Notes under the pieces: model-generated | What the model was told of the DNA's origin: nothing | The model's input: only the letters and a program-made list of their open reading frames with translations | Database searches by the model: none | In this document: positions 31,905 through 44,800 of the stretch, piece after piece | How positions within the stretch are numbered: position 1 is the first letter of the stretch | Layout of the letters: each line of letters opens with the position of its first letter | Position numbers and translations under genes: made by a program | Source: Pristionchus mayeri | Taxonomy: Eukaryota; Nematoda; Chromadorea; Rhabditida; Neodiplogasteridae | Direction of reading: 5' to 3' | Assembly (NCBI GenBank): GCA_036245805.1 | Contig: BTRK01000005.1 | Span: forward strand, 47,665,216-47,729,215 | Length of the DNA stretch: 64,000 nt

Positions 31905-34566
31905 CTAAACGCGTAATATACTATGGATTTTTTCGAAATCTCTCACATCAGCGAGTGTTTTCCTGAATACTGGAGTGGTGAGAATCAGCGCAATACAATG
32001 AGCTGTTGCATGAAATGAGATGAAGAGAATGGTGTAATCGGCTGGGTTTACAGCTGCAAATGTACGAGGCTCCCTCCCATCGCCTCTCGCCTCTCTTGTG
32101 TGACACAATTCGGAAGATCGACCCCTTCTCCCCTCCTCCCAATTTCACGCATATTCTGCATTTGCCGATCAATGTTCCGTTATCATTTACGTGTATTGTT
32201 TTTTAGTCTTAGGCTTGTTATTTCAGCAACAATACTCACTTATTGTTTCGTAATATGTTGGCGGAATGAATAAAGTGAAACCCATCATGCCGCAGAAGGG
32301 AATGATTACGATAAGGACGGGCAGAAGAGCCTGAAAAGAGTGATTGCAGTACTAGGTCGGATGGGAACTATGACTCCATTCCGGCTTTGATCTACCAAAA
32401 TCGGAATGCCATCATAATTCTAATCCGTTCTAGTGTCGCCTGAAAATAAGCGACTTTGGAATGGCATTGCAGTAAAGGCATCTACTCTGGTTTCTTCCAG
32501 CCAGATGCTGGAGAACGCGCCAACAACTGGTCAGTATACTGGTTAGCAAATGGTTAGGCACCGCCCACTCTAACTGGTTAGCCAGTTGTTGGCTATATTT
32601 TACCAGTTTGAAACCAGCGCCTTGGCCACTTGTTGGCACGTTCATCAGCAAGCGGTTCGAAGAGACCTGAGTAAACTATTCATATGCTCTCACTTTTCAT
32701 ATTTGTGAGATAAGCAGAATGAAGATTCATTTATTGCAAAGTCATTTCTTATTAGAATGCTGTCCAATACCAAATTATCAAAGTACTCTTTACTTTTAAA
32801 AAATCAGTTTGATTCGATTTGCAAATTTTAACATGCACGAATTATGATGGATACGGACCGATTCGTCAATTTCAAAATTCAAAATATATCAGCTGTTCCA
32901 ATAATTGGTTTACAGCTGCAGTTGAACTTCAACATTTCCACGGAAGGTTGCAAACTACACCGAATTCAGATCTTATTAAGTAATTATGAAAAAATACTGA
33001 TATCATGCAAAAGGAGAAATAACAAGACTCTCTCTCTCTTTCTCTCCTAATTACATGAATGCTCGCTTTCTCTAATCAGCGAAAAAAAAGCGTTCAAAAT
33101 GAGATGAGTACGACAATTAATCTCGAAATGGTGTTGCTAAATACTCTTATTGTTAGAGCGACTGGGAGTTAGGTGAGATGAGAACTATGGCGTAATGCCG
33201 CAGTTGATAAATCAAAGGCGGTATGACGTCATAGTTCTCATCCGACCTAGTTCCAGATATTGTGACAGCCTCACCTGAATGATGAGTGATCTCGTCAAAA
33301 TTCGGTGTTTCTCCTTAGTTCGGGTGCTCATGTGCTTGAATCTGTTCAGCATGGAGAAAATGTGCCGCGTAATCGTAAAAATTACATTAATTCAATTGAA
33401 AATCAATAAAAGCACTTTTAGAGACCACAATTATTACTTGGTTTCAACTTGCATGGAAAACTCACCACAATCAAGAAAACAGTTACGAAAGTAGGCAGTG
33501 TCATTCCATACACCCTGAACAGGTACATATTGTCGAAAGCGAAACATGCCACTCTGTCCAAGATTTCCTGATCCCAGCTATCAGACATGTGCTAAAATAT
33601 ATTGTTCAGCTAATGCTTTGCTTTTTGAACTCACGTCTACGTATTCCACTGTGTTAGACCGCGGAATTTGGCCAATCTGAAAGATGCATACAACATAATT
33701 TCAGTACGTATGATTAATACCGTGCATGTTGAACAGTTTCAGCGTCTAGAATTTCAAAAAAATGTATTTGAAAATACTCACATAAATTGAAATGCCGATA
33801 GTACAGTAGGGTACGCATAGAGCAGCTGCAAAAATGGCCTGAGCTCTAAGCGAAAACTTGAGTCGAGAACCGGGCAGAAGTAAGGCCTATACGATTTTTA
33901 GTTGCCTTATCGTGATTTTAAAAAAAATCCCTAAAACATACCTGATGCCGATAAACAAAGAGCGATATGTAGATCGGACCGCCGGATGCTATCATTGAGA
34001 ACAGTACCGACTGAATGATCGTATTTGAAGTTATGTCTGTTTTACCGTGGGTAATACTTTCAGAGTTTAATAGAATGTACCTTCGTCTAGAATATTAGCG
34101 CGAAAGGCACTCACATGCCCCAGAGCAGCGGAGAAGGGAATATTGATGAATGGTGCATTGCGATAAACACACAGTCTCGGGAACATAAATACTGGGTCAT
34201 ACACCCACTGAATGAAGACATCGGCAACGGTGGAGCCGAGCTAAATATGAGCAGATATGGTCGATTACTACTAAACAATAATATTTGTCAGTCGCATGAT
34301 ACTAGAGGTGTTTCGCTTCCTTTAGTTTGTGGAACACATTGATGTTCTTGCATTAACCAGCAATAGAATTAGTAGTTTCGAGTAGGCGCGAGTGACACTG
34401 GACGAGCGATTCACAATGATCACACAAATCGCGGTGAGGATGATGGATGAAATCTGAAAATATTAAAATCATTTCGAAAATAATTTGTAATAATAACCGT
34501 CATAGTGTGCCGGACTACAGTAAACGGCAGCGGCGTGGGCATCGGCCTTCGACAGTACGTTGTCAT
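31905..34566 (-). CDS. Seven-transmembrane chemoreceptor (Str/Srh/Sri superfamily), about 323 aa
   Basis: Model: complement(31905..32053, 32240..32330, 33275..33373, 33466..33591, 33635..33676, 33782..33886, 33942..34010, 34115..34240, 34358..34453, 34498..34566). All phases agree. The helices appear in order: TM1 (ISSIILTAICVIIV), TM2 (YSKLLILLLLGSTVADVF), TM3 ending in FVYRHQ, TM4 (AIFAAALCVPYCTIGISIY), TM5 (LPTFVTVFLIV), TM6 following the intracellular signature MSTRTKEKHRILTRSLIIQ with LLPVLIVIIPF, and TM7 (YTILFISFHATAHCIALIL) leading to PVFR. The length is normal for the family. Products of such genes sit in sensory cilia. The intron before 33373 lacks an AG acceptor: it ends TTTTTACG where TTTTACAG would be expected, so the allele may be damaged. 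The intron 32331-33274 is filled by three MITEs. Confidence 0.85.
32352..32433. mobile_element. Hairpin MITE, family A, copy 3
   Basis: Bounded by CTAGGTCGGATGGGAACTA and its diverged complement. It lies in the TM6 intron of the chemoreceptor gene and is the most diverged of the five copies. Confidence 0.7.
32483..32673. mobile_element. MITE, family C, copy 2
   Basis: Ends TACTCTGGTTTCTTC and GAAGAGACCTGAGTA, with an interior rich in AACTGG/CCAGTT inverted motifs. It lies in the same chemoreceptor intron as two family-A copies. Confidence 0.55.
33169..33250. mobile_element. Hairpin MITE, family A, copy 4
   Basis: TTAGGTGAGATGAGAACTAT pairs with the right arm, which ends ATAGTTCTCATCCGACCTAG. 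It lies 25 bases from a chemoreceptor exon, near the donor site. Confidence 0.75.
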
Positions 34567-34793
34567 TTTTTTTTACTTCTGAAATAATTCGTTACAAAAA
34601 AAGAAACAAACCTCGAATATGAATACTGCAACAATATGATAACAAGCAGTTTCCTACTGACGGGGCAAGCTATTCTGCCTTAATACAGGTACATGGTACG
34701 GAACACATGTGTTATAATTTCTAGAATACTAATGCAGCTTTTGGTCCCAGGTGTTCGAATGAAGGTAAACCACCTGCTAAGTGCATTTGCGAC

Positions 34794-34990
34794 GTGCGCC
34801 TAAGCTATAGGCTGAGGACGAAAAGGCTGAGGGGAAAAAAGTGTTTAAATATTTGCGATGAAAACATTTCCCCTGAAGGCCTTCTGTCGATAATAATTAT
34901 GACAAATTTCGCGGGTACATTTTCTAACATACGTGCTTCTTCTAGGATCAGAGAAAGCAAGACGGCGAAAGGGGGAGAAATGGAGGTAAT
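34794..34990 (+). pseudogene. Duplicated 3'-end remnant of the membrane coiled-coil gene
   Basis: CTGTCGATAATAATTATGA and ATTTCGCGGGTACATTT recur in the same order at 57298-57335, downstream of the TAG of the coiled-coil membrane gene. The similarity extends upstream to its stop region (CCTAAGCTATAGGC here, CCTAGTGTATAGGC there). This looks like the last bases and 3' flank of a lost paralogue, immediately before the satellite. Confidence 0.55.
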
Positions 34991-35348
34991 TTTCGAGCAA
35001 ACGCAGCTGTCTGCCGTAGATGTTTCAGTTCGAGATTAATATCGGTTACGCTTAGAGCTGATCTTTCGCTGTTTCGTGTAACGAATAGGTCCGATTTTGG
35101 CCTTAGTGGACTCTGCAGCGAACTGATTTGATAGCAAAATGCTAATGGAAAAAGGACGCTTTCAACATTTGAAAATGAATTGCCATTAGGCAAAATGTTC
35201 TGCCTTCTAATCAGCGCATCAATTCCGCTTTGACGGGTTTCGTAGTGGAACGAGGTGGTGACCGCAAAGAGTGAGAAAGAGCGCTAAAGAAAGAGCGCAG
35301 AAAGAGCGCAAGAGTGAGAAAGAGACTGTCGTGCTGTAATTATGGCCA

Positions 35349-35420
35349 TTAGGTCGGACGAGAACTATGACAGCATGCCGCTTTTGATATATCAAAATGA
35401 CATAGTTCTCATCCGACTTC
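35349..35420. mobile_element. Hairpin MITE, family A, copy 5
   Basis: TTAGGTCGGACGAGAACTAT pairs with ATAGTTCTCATCCGACTT. The centre is shortened relative to the other copies. Confidence 0.7.
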
Positions 35421-35600
35421 GTGTTATAATTATGTCCAAACATTCCCTGTAAGCAATACATCGAATCAACATCATTGAAAATCTGTTCTCTCCAGTATGC
35501 GTTGCATCTGCTCGGAATAGGGCAAAATATTTTGCGAAATTTCTCGCCGATAGGTGAGAACTAGGTTTTCAATTTGTATGTAATGTGTTAGATTCATTAT

Positions 35601-35670
35601 CGGGTATGTTTCAGGCGAGCTACATACATCCTGCGCTGATCAGCTATTTAGCACACCTGAAACATACCCG
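35601..35670. mobile_element. Hairpin MITE, family B, copy 2
   Basis: The arms CGGGTATGTTTCAGG and CCTGAAACATACCCG enclose GATCAGCTATTTAG, the same centre as the element at 26064-26202. Confidence 0.65.
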
Positions 35671-35875
35671 GAAATGACCCAAAATTACCTGAAAATTGAA
35701 AAAAATGATAACGTTAAGAGAGTCGTATATTTGTTCCCTAGCTCCAACTTTTGCCCATGAATACATGCTACTCTTGATTTCACTATAGTTATCAGCCTGC
35801 ATGAAACGCCCGAAAAAGGGAAACTAAAAAAACACGTCATCATTTCGAAAAGAACATAGTTTTGCACGTATTCAG

Positions 35876-38800
35876 TGCAATTCAATTATCGCAAACAAGG
35901 GGAGGTCCCTCTCTCCTCCATTCATTTCCACTCCGATCGTTCATGGGATGCGGTTCTTCCTCTTGATTTCGCTGTCCCTCCTTCTCATTTTGGTACGCTT
36001 TCTCCCTCTTTTTGTGTTACTTGCCTATGCCGTATCACTCGACTGATACCGTAACCTTATTTGATTTTTGATCTTTGCATCTGGATAATAAATGCTTTTT
36101 TTTTAATTTCAATTATTTTGCTTTAAATTTGGATTGATCATTACAGGAGGAGTGTGCTAACATGTTTTAAAATGTCTTAGAAATTTTTAAAAATATTTTT
36201 GCGCGCTTAAAAATGCATTTTTCGTAAAAGTAGCAAAAGTCACGTCCACTTCTCATGAATAACATCCAATTGCACGTAGTCTTGCAAATTCATTTATCGC
36301 AAACAAGGGGAGGTCTCTCTCTCCTCCATTCATTTCCACTCCGATCGTTCATGGGATGCGGTTCTTCCTCTTGAATTCGCTGTTTCTCCTTCTGATTTTG
36401 GTACGCCTTCCCCTTCATATTGACTCAATTGCCTCTGCCTTATCACAATAATGATACTTTAACCTTATTTGATCTTTGAACCTTTGCATCTGGATAATAA
36501 ATGCTCTATTTTTTATTTTAATTATTTGCTTTAAATTTGGATTGATCATTACAGGAGGAGTGTGCTACCATGTTTTAAAATGTCTTAGAATTTTTTAAAA
36601 TATTTTTGCGCGCCTAAAAATGTATTTTTCGTAAAAGTAGCAAAAGTCACGTCCACTTCTCATGAATAACATGCAATTGCACGTAGTCTTGCAAATTCAT
36701 TTATCGCAAACAAGGGGAGGTCCCTCTCTCCTCCATTCATTTCCACTCCGATCGTTCATGGGATGCGGTTCTTCCTCTTGAATTCGCTGTTTCTCCTTCT
36801 GATTTTGGTACGCCTTCCCCTTCATATTGACTCAATTGCCTCTGCCTTATCACAATAATGATACTTTAACCTTATTTGATCTTTGAACCTTTGCATCTGG
36901 ATAATAAATGCTCTATTTTTTATTTTAATTATTTTGCTTTAAATTTGGATTGATCATTACAGGAGGAGTGTGCTACCATGTTTTAAAATGTCTTAGAAAA
37001 TTTTAAAAATATTTTTGCGCGCTTAAAAATGCATTTTTCGTAAAAGTAGCAAAAGTCACGTCCACTTCTCATGAATAACATCCAATTGCACGTAGTCTTG
37101 CAAATTCAATTATCGCAAACAAGGGGAGGTCCCTCTCTCCTCCATTCATTTCCACTCCGATCGTTCATGGGATGCGGTTCTTCCTCTTGAATTCGCTGTT
37201 TCTCCTTCTGATTTTGGTACGCCTTCCCCTTCATATTGACTCAATTGCCTCTGCCTTATCACAATAATGATACTTTAACCTTATTTGATCTTTGAACCTT
37301 TGCATCTGGATAATAAATGCTCTATTTTTTATTTTAATTATTTTGCTTTAAATTTGGATTGATCATTACAGGAGGAGTGTGCTACCATGTTTTAAAATGT
37401 CTTAGAAAATTTTAAAAATATTTTTGCGCGCTTAAAAATGCATTTTTCGTAAAAGTAGCAAAAGTCACGTCCACTTCTCATGAATAACATCCAATTGCAC
37501 GTAGTCTTGCAAATTCAATTATCGCAAACAAGGGGAGGTCCCTCTCTCCTCCATTCATTTCCACTCCGATCGTTCATGGGATGCGGTTCTTCCTCTTGAA
37601 TTCGCTGTCTCTCCTTCTGATTTTGGTACGCCTTCCCCTTCATATTGACTCAATTGCCTCTGCCTTATCACAATAATGATACTTTAACCTTATTTGATCT
37701 TTGAACCTTTGCATCTGGATAATAAATGCTCTATTTTTTATTGTAATTATTTTGCTTTAAATTTGGATTGATCATTACAGGAGGAGTGTGCTACCATGTT
37801 TTAAAATGTCTTAGAAAATTTTAAAAATATTTTTGCGCGCCTAAAAATGTATTTTTCGTAAAAGTAGCAAAAGTCACGTCCACTTCTCATGAATAACATG
37901 CAATTGCACGTAGTCTTGCAAATTCATTTATCGCAAACAAGGGGAGGTCCCTCTCTCCTCCATTCATTTCCACTCCGATCGTTCATGGGATGCGGTTCTT
38001 CCTCTTGAATTCGCTGTTTCTCCTTCTGATTTTGGTACGCCTTCCCCTTCATATTGACTCAATTGCCTCTGCCTTATCACAATAATGATACTTTAACCTT
38101 ATTTGATCTTTGAACCTTTGCATCTGGATAATAAATGCTCTATTTTTTATTGTAATTATTTTGCTTTAAATTTGGATTGATCATTACAGGAGGAGTGTGC
38201 TACCATGTTTTAAAATGTCTTAGAAAATTTTTAAAATATTTTTGCGCGCCTAAAAATGTATTTTTCGTAAAAGTAGCAAAAGTCACGTCCACTTCTCATG
38301 AATAACATGCAATTGCACGTAGTCTTGCAAATTCATTTATCGCAAACAAGGGGAGGTCCCTCTCTCCTCCATTCATTTCCACTCCGATCGTTCATGGGAT
38401 GCGGTTCTTCCTCTTGAATTCGCTGTCTCCTTCTGATTTTGATAGGCCTTCCCCTTCATATTGACTCAATTGCTTCTGCCTTATCACAATAATGATACCT
38501 TAACCTTATTTGATCTTTGAACCTTTGCATCTGGATAATAAATGCTCTATTTTTTATTTTAATTATTTTGCTTTAAATTTGGATTGATCATTACAGGAGG
38601 AGTGTGCTACCATGTTTTAAAATGTCTTAGAAAATTTTAAAAATATTTTTGCGCGCTTAAAAATGCATTTTTCGTAAAAGTAGCAAAAGTCACGTCCACT
38701 TCTCATGAATAACATCCAATTGCACGTAGTCTTGCAAATTCAATTATCGCAAACAAGGGGAGGTCCCTCTCTCCTCCATTCATTTCCACTCCGATCGTTC

Positions 38801-41800
38801 ATGGGATGCGGTTCTTCCTCTTGAATTCGCTGTATCTCCTTCTGATTTTGGTACGCCTTCCCCTTCATATTGACTCAATTGCCTCTGCCTTATCACAATA
38901 ATGATACTTTAACCTTATTTGATCTTTGAACCTTTGCATCTGGATAATAAATGCTCTATTTTTTATTGTAATTATTTTGCTTTAAATTTGGATTGATCAT
39001 TACAGGAGGAGTGTGCTACCATGTTTTAAAATGTCTTAGAAAATTTTTAAAATATTTTTGCGCGCCTAAAAATGTATTTTTCGTAAAAGTAGCAAAAGTC
39101 ACGTCCACTTCTCATGAATAACATGCAATTGCACGTAGTCTTGCAAATTCATTTATCGCAAACAAGGGGAGGTCCCTCTCTCCTCCATTCATTTCCACTC
39201 CGATCGTTCATGGGATGCGGTTCTTCCTCTTGAATTCGCTGTCTCCTTCTGATTTTGATAGGCCTTCCCCTTCATATTGACTCAATTGCTTCTGCCTTAT
39301 CACAATAATGATACCTTAACCTTATTTGATCTTTGAACCTTTGCATCTGGATAATAAATGCTCTATTTTTTATTTTAATTATTTTGCTTTAAATTTGGAT
39401 TGATCATTACAGGAGGAGTGTGCTACCATGTTTTAAAATGTCTTAGAAAATTTTAAAAATATTTTTGCGCGCTTAAAAATGCATTTTTCGTAAAAGTAGC
39501 AAAAGTCACGTCCACTTCTCATGAATAACATCCAATTGCACGTAGTCTTGCAAATTCAATTATCGCAAACAAGGGGAGGTCCCTCTCTCCTCCATTCATT
39601 TCCACTCCGATCGTTCATGGGATGCGGTTCTTCCTCTTGAATTCGCTGTCTCCTTCTGATTTTGATAGGCCTTCCCCTTCATATTGACTCAATTGCCTCT
39701 GCCTTATCACAATAATGATACCTTAACCTTATTTGATCTTTGAACCTTTGCATCTGGATAATAAATGCTCTATTTTTTATTTTAATTATTTTGCTTTAAA
39801 TTTGGATTGATCATTACAGGAGGAGTGTGCTACCATGTTTTAAAATGTCTTAGAAAATTTTAAAAATATTTTTGCGCGCTTAAAAATGCATTTTTCGTAA
39901 AAGTAGCAAAAGTCACGTCCACTTCTCATGAATAACATCCAATTGCACGTAGTCTTGCAAATTCAATTATCGCAAACAAGGGGAGGTCCCTCTCTCCTCC
40001 ATTCATTTCCACTCCGATCGTTCATGGGATGCGGTTCTTCCTCTTGAATTCGCTGTCTCCTTCTGATTTTGATAGGCCTTCCCCTTCATATTGACTCAAT
40101 TGCCTCTGCCTTATCACAATAATGATACCTTAACCTTATTTGATCTTTGAACCTTTGCATCTGGATAATAAATGCTCTATTTTTTATTTTAATTATTTTG
40201 CTTTAAATTTGGATTGATCATTACAGGAGGAGTGTGCTACCATGTTTTAAAATGTCTTAGAAAATTTTAAAAATATTTTTGCGCGCTTAAAAATGCATTT
40301 TTCGTAAAAGTAGCAAAAGTCACGTCCACTTCTCATGAATAACATCCAATTGCACGTAGTCTTGCAAATTCAATTATCGCAAACAAGGGGAGGTCCCTCT
40401 CTCCTCCATTCATTTCCACTCCGATCGTTCATGGGATGCGGTTCTTCCTCTTGAATTCGCTGTCTCTCCTTCTGATTTTGGTACGCCTTCCCCTTCATAT
40501 TGACTCAATTGCCTCTGCCTTATCACAATAATGATACTTTAACCTTATTTGATCTTTGAACCTTTGCATCTGGATAATAAATGCTCTATTTTTTATTGTA
40601 ATTATTTTGCTTTAAATTTGGATTGATCATTACAGGAGGAGTGTGCTACCATGTTTTAAAATGTCTTAGAAAATTTTAAAAATATTTTTGCGCGCCTAAA
40701 AATGTATTTTTCGTAAAAGTAGCAAAAGTCACGTCCACTTCTCATGAATAACATGCAATTGCACGTAGTCTTGCAAATTCATTTATCGCAAACAAGGGGA
40801 GGTCCCTCTCTCCTCCATTCATTTCCACTCCGATCGTTCATGGGATGCGGTTCTTCCTCTTGAATTCGCTGTCTCCTTCTGATTTTGATAGGCCTTCCCC
40901 TTCATATTGACTCAATTGCCTCTGCCTTATCACAATAATGATACCTTAACCTTATTTGATCTTTGAACCTTTGCATCTGGATAATAAATGCTCTATTTTT
41001 TATTTTAATTATTTTGCTTTAAATTTGGATTGATCATTACAGGAGGAGTGTGCTACCATGTTTTAAAATGTCTTAGAAAATTTTAAAAATATTTTTGCGC
41101 GCTTAAAAATGCATTTTTCGTAAAAGTAGCAAAAGTCACGTCCACTTCTCATGAATAACATGCAATTGCACGTAGTCTTGCAAATTCATTTATCGCAAAC
41201 AAGGGGAGGTCCCTCTCTCCTCCATTCATTTCCACTCCGATCGTTCATGGGATGCGGTTCTTCCTCTTGAATTCGCTGTCTCCTTCTGATTTTGGTAGGC
41301 CTTCCCCTTCATATTGACTCAATTGCCTCTGCCTTATCGCAATAATGATACCTTAACCTTATTTGATCTTTGAACCTTTGCATCTGGATAATAAATGCTC
41401 TATTTTTTATTTTAACTATTTTGCTTTAAATTTGGATTGATCATTACAGGAGGAGTGTGCTACCATGTTTTAAAATGTCTTAGAAAATTTTAAAAATATT
41501 TTTGCGCGCCTAAAAATGTATTTTTCGTAAAAGTAGCAAAAGTCACGTCCACTTCTCATGAATAACATGCAATTGCACGTAGTCTTGCAAATTCATTTAT
41601 CGCAAACAAGGGGAGGTCCCTCTCTCCTCCATTCATTTCCACTCCGATCGTTCATGGGATGCGGTTCTTCCTCTTGAATTCGCTGTCTCCTTCTGATTTT
41701 GGTAGGCCTTCCCCTTCATATTGACTCAATTGCCTCTGCCTTATCACAATAATGATACCTTAACCTTATTTGATCTTTGAACCTTTGCATCTGGATAATA

Positions 41801-44800
41801 AATGCTCTATTTTTTATTTTAATTATTTTGCTTTAAATTTGGATTGATCATTACAGGAGGAGTGTGCTACCATGTTTTAAAATGTCTTAGCAATTTTTAA
41901 AAATATTTTTGCTCTTAAAAATGCATTTTTCGTAAAAGTAGCAAAAGTCACGTCCACTTCTCATGAATAACATCCAATTGCACGTAGTCTTGCAAATTCA
42001 ATTATCGCAAACAAGGGGAGGTCCCTCTCTCCTCCATTCATTTCCACTCCGATCGTTCATGGGATGCGGTTCTTCCTCTTGAATTCGCTGTCTCTCCTTC
42101 TGATTTTGGTACGCCTTCCCCTTCATATTGACTCAATTGCCTCTGCCTTATCACAATAATGATACTTTAACCTTATTTGATCTTTGAACCTTTGTATCTG
42201 GATAATAAATGCTCTATTTTTTATTTTAATTATTTTGCTTTAAATTTGGATTGATCATTACAGGAGGAGTGTGCTACCATGTTTTAAAATGTCTTAGAAA
42301 ATTTTAAAAATATTTTTGCGCGCCTAAAAATGTATTTTTCGTAAAAGTAGCAAAAGTTACGTCCACTTCTCATGAATAACATGCAATTGCACGTAGTCTT
42401 GCAAATTCATTTATCGCAAACAAGGGGAGGTCCCTCTCTCCTCCATTCATTTCCACTCCGATCGTTCATGGGATGCGGTTCTTCCTCTTGAATTCGCTGT
42501 CTCCTTCTGATTTTGGTAGGCCTTCCCCTTCATATTGACTCAATTGCCTCTGCCTTATCACAATAATGATACCTTAACCTTATTTGATCTTTGAACCTTT
42601 GCATCTGGATAATAAATGCTCTATTTTTTATTTTAATTATTTTGCTTTAAATTTGGATTGATCATTACAGGAGGAGTGTGCTACCATGTTTTAAAATGTC
42701 TTAGAATTTTTTAAAATATTTTTGCGCGCTTAAAAATGCATTTTTCGTAAAAGTAGCAAAAGTCACGTCCACTTCTCATGAATAACATCCAATTGCACGT
42801 AGTCTTGCAAATTCAATTATCGCAAACAAGGGGAGGTCCCTCTCTCCTCCATTCATTTCCACTCCGATCGTTCATGGGATGCGGTTCTTCCTCTTGAATT
42901 CGCTGTTTCTCCTTCTGATTTTGGTACGCCTTCCCCTTCATATTGACTCATTTGCCTCTGCCTTATCACAATAATGATACCTTAACCTTATTTGATCTTT
43001 GAACCTTTGCATCTGGATAATAAATGCTCTATTTTTTATTTTAATTATTTTGCTTTAAATTTGGATTGATCATTACAGGAGGAGTGTGCTACCATGTTTT
43101 AAAATGTCTTAGAAATTTTTAAAAATATTTTTGCGCTTAAAAATGCATTTTTCGTAAAAGTAGCAAAAGTCACGTCCACTTCTCATGAATAACATCCAAT
43201 TGCACGTAGTCTTGCAAATTCAATTATCGCAAACAAGGGGAGGTCCCTCTCTCCTCCATTCATTTCCACTCCGATCGTTCATGGGATGCGGTTCTTCCTC
43301 TTGAATTCGCTGTCTCTCCTTCTGATTTTGGTAGGCCTTCCCCTTCATATTGACTCAATTGCCTCTGCCTTATCACAATAATGATACCTTAACCTTATTT
43401 GATCTTTGAACCTTTGCATCTGGATAATAAATGCTCTATTTTTTATTTTAATTATTTTGCTTTAAATTTGGATTGATCATTACAGGAGGAGTGTGCTACC
43501 ATGTTTTAAAATGTCTTAGAAATTTTTAAAAATATTTTTGCGCTTAAAAATGCATTTTTCGTAAAAGTAGCAAAAGTCACGTCCACTTCTCATGAATAAC
43601 ATCCAATTGCACGTAGTCTTGCAAATTCAATTATCGCAAACAAGGGGAGGTCCCTCTCTCCTCCATTCATTTCCACTCCGATCGTTCATGGGATGCGGTT
43701 CTTCCTCTTGAATTCGCTGTTTCTCCTTCTGATTTTGGTACGCCTTCCCCTTCATATTGACTCATTTGCCTCTGCCTTATCACAATAATGATACCTTAAC
43801 CTTATTTGATCTTTGAACCTTTGCATCTGGATAATAAATGCTCTATTTTTTATTTTAATTATTTTGCTTTAAATTTGGATTGATCATTACAGGAGGAGTG
43901 TGCTACCATGTTTTAAAATGTCTTAGAAATTTTTAAAAATATTTTTGCGCTTAAAAATGCATTTTTCGTAAAAGTAGCAAAAGTCACGTCCACTTCTCAT
44001 GAATAACATCCAATTGCACGTAGTCTTGCAAATTCAATTATCGCAAACAAGGGGAGGTCCCTCTCTCCTCCATTCATTTCCACTCCGATCGTTCATGGGA
44101 TGCGGTTCTTCCTCTTGAATTCGCTGTCTCTCCTTCTGATTTTGGTAGGCCTTCCCCTTCATATTGACTCAATTGCCTCTGCCTTATCACAATAATGATA
44201 CCTTAACCTTATTTGATCTTTGAACCTTTGCATCTGGATAATAAATGCTCTATTTTTTATTTTAATTATTTTGCTTTAAATTTGGATTGATCATTACAGG
44301 AGGAGTGTGCTACCATGTTTTAAAATGTCTTAGAAATTTTTAAAAATATTTTTGCGCTTATAAATGCATTTTTCGTAAAAGTAGCAAAAGTCACGTCCAC
44401 TTCTCATGAATAACATCCAATTGCGCGTAGTCTTGCAAATTCAATTATCGCAAACAAGGGGAGGTCCCTCTCTCCTCCATTCATTTCCACTCCGATCGTT
44501 CATGGGATGCGGTTCTTCCTCTTGAATTCGCTGTCTCCTTCTGATTTTGGTAGGCCTTCCCCTTCATATTGACTCATTTGCCTCTGCCTTATCACAATAA
44601 TGATACCTTAACCTTATTTGATCTTTGAACCTTTGCATCTGGATAATAAATGCTCTATTTTTTATTTTAATTATTTTGCTTTAAATTTGGATTGATCATT
44701 ACAGGAGGAGTGTGCTACCATGTTTTAAAATGTCTTAGAAATTTTTAAAAATATTTTTGCGCTTAAAAATGCATTTTTCGTAAAAGTAGCAAAAGTCACG

